DNA from: Lentzea sp.
GTDB taxonomy: Bacteria > Actinomycetota > Actinomycetes > Mycobacteriales > Pseudonocardiaceae
Assembly (NCBI GenBank): GCA_030146905.1
Contig: JASLAV010000713.1
Location: 1 to 5,533 of the forward strand
Direction: 5' to 3'
Length of the DNA: 5,533 nucleotides
Made by a program: the position numbers and the translations under genes
In this document: in pieces, positions 1 to 5,533 of the stretch
How positions within the stretch are numbered: the stretch's first letter is position 1
Layout of the letters: each line of letters opens with the position of its first letter
Notes under the pieces: generated by a model
What the model saw: only the letters and a program-made list of their open reading frames with translations
Told to the model about the DNA's origin: nothing
Database searches by the model: none

Positions 1-98
1 GGTTGGCCGTCGGACACGTCGGTCGAGCTGAGGGTGAACGACGCCACCTGCGGCAGCAGCGCGTAGGGGTCGGGCGCGACAGGGCGTTCGAGGCTCAT
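1..98 (-). CDS. YbhB/YbcL family Raf kinase inhibitor-like (PEBP) protein, N-terminal fragment
   Basis: Reading leftwards from an ATG at 98-96, 32 complete codons are open to the window edge, beginning MSLERPVAPDPYALLP and continuing with a SFTLSSTDV segment ending in DGQ. From memory, this is the typical start of actinobacterial YbhB/YbcL proteins: a short proline-rich lead, then the first beta strand of the phosphatidylethanolamine-binding fold. A GGAGG Shine-Dalgarno site (complement of 104-108) lies 5 nt before the ATG, which fixes the start. Family members are small, usually cytosolic proteins of about 170-180 residues whose bacterial ligand and function are largely unknown. The ligand-binding residues (DPDAP and GxHR regions) lie outside the window, so integrity cannot be judged. 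The gene is divergent from the deacetylase gene at 375. The call rests on only 32 residues. Confidence 0.75.
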   Translation of the reverse strand, partial: MSLERPVAPDPYALLPQVASFTLSSTDVSDGQ

Positions 99-374
99 CA
101 GGTCCTCCACACGTGATCTTGCGGGACAGACCCGCACGACCCTATCTCCGGGGTGGGGCGGACGCAGCGAGGGTGCGGTGGAGGTGGGGCGCGGGGAGGG
201 GATGGAGGCCGGGTCCGGGGTGCGGAGGAGGGGTGAGGTGGGGGAGGTGGAAGTGCGGGGAGGGCGGTGTGAGGTGACGCTCATTGTCGTGAGCAACCTG
301 AGCGATTCTCGTGGCGTCTCCAAGCGAGTGAGCGCCACCTGGACGGGTGACGCCCGTTCGAGGGGGGAACCTTG
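99..374. other. Divergent intergenic region between PEBP and deacetylase genes
   Basis: This gap should hold the promoters of both flanking genes. On the minus strand a TAGGGT element (complement of 139-144) resembles an actinobacterial -10 box and lies about 40 nt before the PEBP start, but I see no matching -35 box. A small inverted repeat, GCGGG/CCCGC (121-135), sits in that leader. On the plus strand, before the deacetylase, there are short inverted repeats GCTCA/TGAGC (279-294), GTGGCG/CGCCAC (311-338) and ACGGG/CCCGT (343-357). They may structure the 5' leader or mark operators. No plus-strand promoter was recognised with confidence. Open frames here have Gly/Arg/Glu-rich translations typical of chance ORFs. 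Confidence 0.45.
181..276 (+). other. G-rich tract, imperfect G-quadruplex potential
   Basis: The top strand is an unusual purine/G-rich run with many GGG and GGGG blocks and few C. The best cluster is GGGG at 186-189, 193-196 and 198-201 followed by GGG at 211-213. Its loops are 3, 1 and 9 nt, so it only just misses the usual 7-nt loop limit. A second cluster is at 230-244. The tract lies about 100-190 nt upstream of the deacetylase start, and its C-rich complement lies upstream of the PEBP promoter region. No repeat unit or coding sense was found. Confidence 0.5.
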
Positions 375-1205
375 ATGAGACCCGGGGGAGTGGCGGTCCT
401 GGCCGCTGTCGTCGCGGTGGTGAGCGCGTGTTCGTCGCAGCCGGAGGTTCGTCAGGAGCCGTTGGCGGCGACTACTGCTGCCGCGACATCCACGACGACG
501 ACCACCGCCACAGCGCCGCCGACGGCCCTGCCCGGGCCCGGTGGGACCTCCGTTCCCGTGTTCCAGCAGCCCTACGCCTTCGGCACGCCCCAGCGGCAGG
601 TGCCGCCGATCGTGGACGGCATGGTGCCCGTGGTCCGGCGGATCGAGACCGACCAGCCGTACGTGTTCATCACGATCGACGACGGCGCGGTTCGCCATCC
701 GGCGGCGGCCGAGTTGATGCGCAAGAGCGGCGTCGAGCCGACGTTGTTCCTGAACTCGAAGCACGTCGACGGGCACGCGGAGTTCTTCAAGGGGTTCGAG
801 GGTCTCGCGACGGTCCACGCGCACACGACGTCGCACCCCGATCTGACGGGCAGGCCGTACGACTTCCAGCGCGGGGAGATCTGCGGCAACGCGGACCTGC
901 TCCGCGTGCAGCTCGACGCGCGGCCGAAGCTGTTCCGGCCGCCGTTCGGCAACTTCGACCACACGACGCGCCGGGCGGCTGCCGACTGCGGGTTCACCGC
1001 GCTGGTCATGTGGACGGCAGCGGTCAACGACGGTGTCGTGCAGTTCCAGGCGGGTGGTCGGCTGAACGCCGGCGACATCGTGCTCATGCACTTCCGGCAC
1101 ACGTTCGTGGAGGACTTCCTGGCGTTCCTGGAGCGCTGCAAGCTGGACGGGGTGACGCCGGTGGTGCTGGACGACTTCCTGGCGGAGTCCAAGGCGCCTG
1201 TGTGA
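375..1205 (+). CDS. Polysaccharide deacetylase (NodB/CE4 family) lipoprotein
   Basis: A 276-residue secreted lipoprotein predicted to remove acetyl groups from an N- or O-acetylated glycan at the outer face of the membrane; the substrate could be peptidoglycan or an exopolysaccharide. Residues 1-18 form a signal peptide ending in a lipobox (VSAC), so Cys19 should be lipidated. A low-complexity Thr/Ala/Pro linker follows (about 28-60). The NodB homology domain spans about 95-270 with all core motifs: TIDDG at 100-104 (Asp102 as likely base, Asp103 as metal ligand), HTTSHP at 150-155 (His150 and His154 as metal ligands), RPPFG at 188-192, and LMHF at 237-240 with His239. The usual TFDDG is TIDDG here, a mild change. 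I chose ATG 375 because an AGGGGGG Shine-Dalgarno (361-367) sits 7 nt before it; the adjacent TTG at 372 is a poorer start. The stop codon lies inside a 13-bp tandem repeat. No downstream gene overlaps it. Confidence 0.9.
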   Translation: MRPGGVAVLAAVVAVVSACSSQPEVRQEPLAATTAAATSTTTTTATAPPTALPGPGGTSVPVFQQPYAFGTPQRQVPPIVDGMVPVVRRIETDQPYVFITIDDGAVRHPAAAELMRKSGVEPTLFLNSKHVDGHAEFFKGFEGLATVHAHTTSHPDLTGRPYDFQRGEICGNADLLRVQLDARPKLFRPPFGNFDHTTRRAAADCGFTALVMWTAAVNDGVVQFQAGGRLNAGDIVLMHFRHTFVEDFLAFLERCKLDGVTPVVLDDFLAESKAPV

Positions 1206-1265
1206 CGTACCTGCGTGACGCAACCGTGTGACGTACTCGTGTGACGCAACCGTGTGACGTGCGAC
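1201..1265 (+). repeat. 13-bp tandem direct repeat, five units, overlapping the deacetylase stop codon
   Basis: Five consecutive 13-bp units begin at 1201, 1214, 1227, 1240 and 1253. The common core is (T/C)GTGACG, followed by a variable tail. Units 1 and 3 continue TAC, units 2 and 4 continue CAACCG, so the array also reads as a 26-bp repeat (1201-1226 and 1227-1252, 22 of 26 identical) plus a fifth partial unit. The first unit holds the TGA stop of the deacetylase gene (1203-1205). Because 13 is not a multiple of 3, successive TGA triplets (1203, 1216, 1229, 1242, 1255) fall in all three forward frames. The function is unknown; regulator binding sites, a translational barrier or a slipped-strand minisatellite are all possible. 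Confidence 0.85.
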
Positions 1266-1270
1266 ACGTC
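1251..1270. promoter_or_regulatory. Overlapping dyads at the end of the repeat array, candidate operator
   Basis: Two overlapping inverted repeats close the array. One has arms GACGTG and CACGTC around a 3-bp spacer (1256-1270). The other has arms CGTGT and ACACG around 8 bp (1251-1255 and 1264-1268), a spacing typical of binding sites for dimeric helix-turn-helix regulators. They end 48 nt before the ATG of the AMIN-like gene, where an operator or promoter element would lie. A further inverted repeat, TGCCGG/CCGGCA (1281-1299), lies between these dyads and the Shine-Dalgarno site. No regulator is identified and no convincing -10/-35 pair was found, so the regulatory role is inferred. Confidence 0.4.
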
Positions 1271-1318
1271 TGTAGGGGTGTGCCGGTAATCGGCCGGCAG
1301 AGCCCTTGGAGGGCCGTC

Positions 1319-1843
1319 ATGAACAGTCGCCTCAGGAAACTCGCGTTGCTCGTGTTCGCCATGGCTGCGGTCGGAGTCGTGGTTCCGGCCGCGGCGTCGG
1401 CCGGGCCGGGTGCGTCGGGTGCGTCGGCCGGGTCGGGTGCGTCCTCGATGACGCAAACGCCGGTGCTGACCGGTGTCCGCACCGGCAGACACGTCGGGTT
1501 CGACCGCGTCGTGCTCGACCTCGCCGGTCACCGCCCGGAGTTCTTCATTCGCAGCGTCGACCAGCTCTACCAGGACGGCTCCGGCCACCCTGTCTCGTTG
1601 CCGGGCGCGTACTTCCTGGAGGTGCGGCTCGCGCCGGCCGCCGCGCACGACGACAACGGCAACCCCACCCACACCGGTCCCCGGCAGTTCGAGACGCCCG
1701 CGCTGACCAACGTCCAGGCGTTCGCGATCACGGGCGACTTCGAGGCCAACCTCACCGTCGGGCTCGGCCTGCGGCGCGATTCTTGGCACCGCGTGTTCCT
1801 GCTCGACTCGCCCACCCGCGTGGTCGTCGACGTCGGTCACTGA
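1319..1843 (+). CDS. Secreted AMIN-like domain protein
   Basis: A 174-residue exported protein. Residues 1-28 form a Sec-type signal peptide: NSRLRKL basic start, hydrophobic core, and an AAASA cleavage site after about Ala28. There is no lipobox Cys. A short Gly/Ala/Ser linker (29-43) encoded by a 9-bp repeat follows. The mature domain (about 47-173) matches the actinobacterial AMIN-like family as I know it: VRTGRHVGFDRVVLDL at the start, the FLEVRLAPAAAHDDNG segment, ALTNVQAFAITGDFEANLTVGLGL, and a final RVFLLDSPTRVVVDV strand. AMIN domains in other proteins help place envelope enzymes or secretins at the cell wall; this stand-alone form has no known activity. ATG 1319 is chosen because GGAGGG (1308-1313) lies 5 nt before it and the signal peptide begins there; the in-frame GTG at 1241 lies inside the repeat array. 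It sits 113 bp after the deacetylase and 93 bp before the substrate-binding protein. Confidence 0.88.
   Translation: MNSRLRKLALLVFAMAAVGVVVPAAASAGPGASGASAGSGASSMTQTPVLTGVRTGRHVGFDRVVLDLAGHRPEFFIRSVDQLYQDGSGHPVSLPGAYFLEVRLAPAAAHDDNGNPTHTGPRQFETPALTNVQAFAITGDFEANLTVGLGLRRDSWHRVFLLDSPTRVVVDVGH
1408..1443 (+). repeat. 9-bp in-frame repeat encoding a Gly-Ala-Ser linker
   Basis: Four 9-bp units with consensus GGGTGCGTC (units at 1408, 1417, 1426 and 1435; the third is divergent, GGCCGGGTC) lie in frame just after the signal peptide cleavage site of the AMIN-like protein. They encode a Gly/Ala/Ser-rich flexible linker. Because the unit is a multiple of three, copy-number change by slippage would alter linker length without breaking the frame. 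Confidence 0.75.
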
Positions 1844-1893
1844 ACGCCCTTTGACGCCCTTTGACGTCCGGTGAAGTCGCGGTGAACTCGTGG
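1841..1893 (+). repeat. 10-11-bp TGA-headed direct repeat after the AMIN-like gene
   Basis: Five short units each begin with TGA and are spaced 10-11 bp apart, starting at 1841, 1852, 1862, 1872 and 1883. The first two are near identical (TGAACGCCCTT and TGACGCCCTT), the third begins TGACG, and the last two share TGAA and end in GG. The first TGA is the stop codon of the AMIN-like gene. The following TGA triplets, with one more at 1897, cover all three forward frames before the next gene begins. The later units are degenerate, so only the first three are a firm repeat. Confidence 0.6.
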
Positions 1894-1904
1894 TGGTGAC
1901 CCGG

Positions 1905-1930
1905 TTCTCGGTCGGTCCGCCGACCGAGAA
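1905..1930 (+). promoter_or_regulatory. Perfect 11-bp inverted repeat just before the GTG start at 1937
   Basis: The arms TTCTCGGTCGG (1905-1915) and CCGACCGAGAA (1920-1930) are exact complements around a 4-nt TCCG loop, and two G-T wobble pairs can extend the stem outward. As RNA this is a very stable hairpin. It could be a U-tract-free terminator for the AMIN-like gene, an operator, or a translational switch. The only Shine-Dalgarno-like stretch before GTG 1937 (GAGAA, 1926-1930) lies in its 3' arm, 6 nt from the start, and would be masked when the stem forms. The inverted repeat is certain; which role applies is not. Confidence 0.65.
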
Positions 1931-1936
1931 TTCGGT

Positions 1937-3574
1937 GTGCAGGTGCTGCGGTCCGCGTTGGACTTCCTCGGTGGTCCTGGTCCGGTGCTGCTCGCGATCG
2001 GGCTGCTGTTCGCGACGCCGGTCATCGACCGGCTGTTCGTGCGCCGCAAGCGGCTCGGGTTCCGGGTGCTCTACAACTCCAAGATCGGCCTCGGGCCGGA
2101 GCAGTTGCACGACGGGACGGACCCGAACTCGCCCCAGCTGAGGGAACTGGTGCGAGTGCTCGACCGCATGAGCATCGTGGTGGTCCGGGTCCGCAACACG
2201 GGCAGCTACGACATCGACGGCGAGGACTTCGACAAGCCGCTGACGTTCACCTTCGGCGACCGGGTCGTGTGGAACGCGCGGGTGTCCGAGGCCGGCTCGG
2301 AGGAGATGAAGGCCGAGATCCGGCAGAGCCTCCAGTTCTTCGGCTCGGAGACGAGCCCGGCGAAGGCGTCGCTGCCGACGGTGCGGGAGCGGATGGCGCA
2401 GCGCGTGGCCCGGTGGGGCGGGCTGGCGGTCACCGCGGACCCGCCGGGCGAGCCGGTGTGGCACGGCGTGCGGCTGGAGAAGCTCGCGTTGCGGCGCAAG
2501 CAGAAGTTCAAGCTGCTGGTGGTGCTGCGCGAGCCGGACGGCAACGCCGAGGGCGAGCTCGGCAAGGACGTGAAGGTCGTCGGCAGCCTCGGAGGCGCGG
2601 GGATCGTGCACGACGAGCGCCCGGAACGGCTGCTCACCCTGCCCAGGTTGACCGGTGGCCTGGCCGCGTTGCTCGCGGCGGCGCTGGTGCTGGTGCTGGC
2701 GTGGCCACCGGGCCCGAACGACGCGACGGTGGCGTGCGCGTCGGGGAAGCTGCGGGTGGAGGGGTCGAGCGTGTTCATGCCGACCATGGCCGCCATCGCC
2801 GACCAGTACGAGCGGGTGTGCCCCGGCGCGGAGATCACCACGTCCGCGACGGGCAGCATCCAGGGCGTGCGCGAGGTGGCCGGCGGCGAGGAGGGGATGG
2901 TGGCGCTGTCGGACGGCAAGCAGGAGGCGCGGGGCGTCTTCGCGCAGCAGTTGGCGATCGTGGTCTACCACGTGGTGGTGCACAGCTCGGTCGGGCTCGA
3001 CGCCATCACGGTGGAGCAGCTGCGCGGTGTCTACGCGGGTGTCTACACGGATTGGAGCCAACTGCGGGGCGGTTCGCCGTTGCCGATCCGGATCGTGGGG
3101 CGGGGTGGCGAGTCGGGGACGCGGGAGCTGTTCGAGCGGCGGGTGCTGGGGGCGAGTGAGAGCGCGTTGTCGTCCAACGACTGCCGGGTGAAGGACCGCG
3201 CGCCGGAGGCGGCGGTGATCCGGTGCGAGCGGGACGAGAACGCGGACGTGGTGCGGGAGATCGGCGCGGTGGAGGGCGCGATCGGGTACGCGGACGCGCC
3301 TTCGGTGGCTGAGGCCCGGAAGACCGACGCGTTGACCGCGTTGTCGTTGGACGGGAAGGTGTTCGACGCGGCGGCGGGGGTGGAGGCGGGGTACCCGTTC
3401 TGGACGGTGGAGTACTTGTACACGCGGTCGGAGCCGGTGGCGGGGTCGTTGGTGGCGGGGTTCGTGGGGTACGTGAGGGAGCACGACGGCGCTCGGGTCC
3501 GGATGAAGGACGCCGGGTACCTGCCGTGCGTGACGGCGGATGGGGTTCCGTTGGACCTGTGCAATTTGAGGTGA
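1937..3574 (+). CDS. Membrane-anchored protein with C-terminal PstS-like substrate-binding domain
   Basis: A 545-residue protein. One hydrophobic helix (about 12-31) is followed by a basic VRRKR stretch (35-39). A mixed alpha/beta region (about 40-235) with no recognised domain name comes next, then a second helix (about 238-256) and a type-2 periplasmic-binding-protein domain (about 264-542). The positive-inside rule puts residues 32-237 in the cytosol and the binding domain outside. The binding domain shows the PstS-like pattern: EGSSVFMPTMAAIADQY near its start (275-291), SATGS (303-307), SDG (325-327), and GESGTRELF (391-399), the type of anion-binding loop seen in phosphate binders. Six Cys (267, 295, 416, 430, 531, 542), all in the outer part, suggest disulfides. 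No PstC/A/B genes are adjacent, so it looks like an orphan receptor rather than a transporter part. GTG 1937 is the first possible start after the in-frame TGA at 1883; a GTG at 1943 is the alternative. The ligand and partner are unknown. Confidence 0.85.
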   Translation: MQVLRSALDFLGGPGPVLLAIGLLFATPVIDRLFVRRKRLGFRVLYNSKIGLGPEQLHDGTDPNSPQLRELVRVLDRMSIVVVRVRNTGSYDIDGEDFDKPLTFTFGDRVVWNARVSEAGSEEMKAEIRQSLQFFGSETSPAKASLPTVRERMAQRVARWGGLAVTADPPGEPVWHGVRLEKLALRRKQKFKLLVVLREPDGNAEGELGKDVKVVGSLGGAGIVHDERPERLLTLPRLTGGLAALLAAALVLVLAWPPGPNDATVACASGKLRVEGSSVFMPTMAAIADQYERVCPGAEITTSATGSIQGVREVAGGEEGMVALSDGKQEARGVFAQQLAIVVYHVVVHSSVGLDAITVEQLRGVYAGVYTDWSQLRGGSPLPIRIVGRGGESGTRELFERRVLGASESALSSNDCRVKDRAPEAAVIRCERDENADVVREIGAVEGAIGYADAPSVAEARKTDALTALSLDGKVFDAAAGVEAGYPFWTVEYLYTRSEPVAGSLVAGFVGYVREHDGARVRMKDAGYLPCVTADGVPLDLCNLR

Positions 3575-3580
3575 AAGGTC

Positions 3581-3603
3581 GGGTGGGGGTCGGGTCCGGC
3601 GGG
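3581..3603 (+). other. Canonical G-quadruplex motif after the stop of the substrate-binding gene
   Basis: Four G-runs (3581-3583, 3585-3589, 3592-3594, 3601-3603) with loops of 1, 2 and 6 nt satisfy the standard G3+N1-7 pattern. The motif starts 7 nt after the TGA at 3572-3574, so it would lie in the 3' untranslated RNA of that gene. It may slow polymerase or protect the transcript end together with the hairpin at 3680. In a genome this rich in G a chance match is quite possible. Confidence 0.55.
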
Positions 3604-3679
3604 TTGGTGGTCACGCCCTCGAGTCCGGCTCGATGTGACGTGGGGCCCTTACGGGCACTCCAGGCAGGCCGAAGCCGGC

Positions 3680-3712
3680 AGGCCCGGCGGGGAAGAGCGT
3701 CCCGCCGGGCCT
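3680..3712. terminator. GC-rich hairpin, likely bidirectional terminator
   Basis: The arms AGGCCCGGCGGG (3680-3691) and CCCGCCGGGCCT (3701-3712) are perfect complements with a 9-nt loop. The hairpin lies between the convergent substrate-binding gene (ends 3574) and lon (stop at 3753-3751), 38 nt beyond the lon stop. A shared terminator is expected in this position. There is no T-tract on either side, as is common in high-GC actinobacteria. The rest of the 3575-3750 gap holds an 8-bp direct repeat GGCAGGCC (3663 and 3677) and no credible gene. Confidence 0.8.
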
Positions 3713-3750
3713 CGGAGGGGTTGGTGCGGGTCCGTTGTGGGGCTTGAGGG

Positions 3751-5533
<1,783 letters not shown>

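Noticed and set aside
178..375. 65-codon plus-strand frame in the G-rich gap
   Set aside because: The composition simply follows the G-rich DNA (Gly, Glu, Arg, Val), and no Shine-Dalgarno site or family resemblance is seen.
347..1231. Overlapping plus-strand frame over the deacetylase gene
   Set aside because: Arg/Gly/Ala-rich translation without motifs; the alternative frame at 375 holds a signal peptide, lipobox and all NodB motifs.
1241..1318. Upstream GTG start at 1241 for the AMIN-like gene
   Set aside because: It lies inside the 13-bp repeat and would put 26 polar residues before a clear signal peptide; ATG 1319 has GGAGGG 5 nt upstream.
2206..3159. Other-frame open frames on both strands within the substrate-binding protein gene
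   Set aside because: Low-complexity Arg/Ala/Gly or Ser/Pro-rich translations without motifs; shadows of the real gene.
572..3484. A 970-codon open frame on the minus strand antisense to all three plus-strand genes
   Set aside because: Its translation is dominated by Arg, His and Pro with no recognisable domain, it crosses two intergenic regions, and the sense strand carries clear gene families. Long antisense frames are common in very high-GC DNA.

Overview
The window is very GC-rich. Its codon third positions are dominated by G and C, start codons include GTG, and the Lon, AMIN-like and substrate-binding proteins are of actinobacterial type. This points to a high-GC actinomycete. The style of the proteins suggests Pseudonocardiales (Saccharothrix/Lentzea/Actinosynnema-like), but genus is a guess.

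Layout. (1) Positions 1-98, minus strand: the first 32 codons of a YbhB/YbcL (PEBP, Raf-kinase-inhibitor-like) gene running off the left edge. (2) Positions 99-374: a divergent promoter region with a strongly G-rich top strand and no convincing gene. (3) Three plus-strand genes for cell-envelope proteins: a lipoprotein polysaccharide deacetylase (375-1205), a secreted AMIN-like protein (1319-1843), and a two-helix membrane protein (1937-3574) that carries a PstS-like substrate-binding domain outside the cell and an uncharacterised domain probably inside it. (4) Positions 3575-3750: a convergent intergenic region with a G-quadruplex motif and a strong GC-rich hairpin. (5) Positions 3751-5533, minus strand: most of the ATP-dependent protease gene lon, whose 5' part lies beyond the right edge. 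It is interrupted by a one-base deletion at 4186/4187.

How the parts relate. The three plus-strand genes lie head to tail with gaps of 113 and 93 bp, and all act at or outside the membrane. A shared envelope role (glycan trimming, wall association, ligand sensing) is plausible but is inference. Both gaps hold short TGA-containing direct repeats that begin at the stop codon of the gene before them: a 13-bp repeat at 1201-1265 and a 10-11-bp repeat at 1841-1893. The second gap also holds a perfect 11-bp inverted repeat ending 6 nt before the GTG start of the third gene. These junction structures, the split lon frame and the unusual membrane receptor are the points most worth a second look. I saw no tRNA, rRNA, CRISPR array, transposase or integration site.
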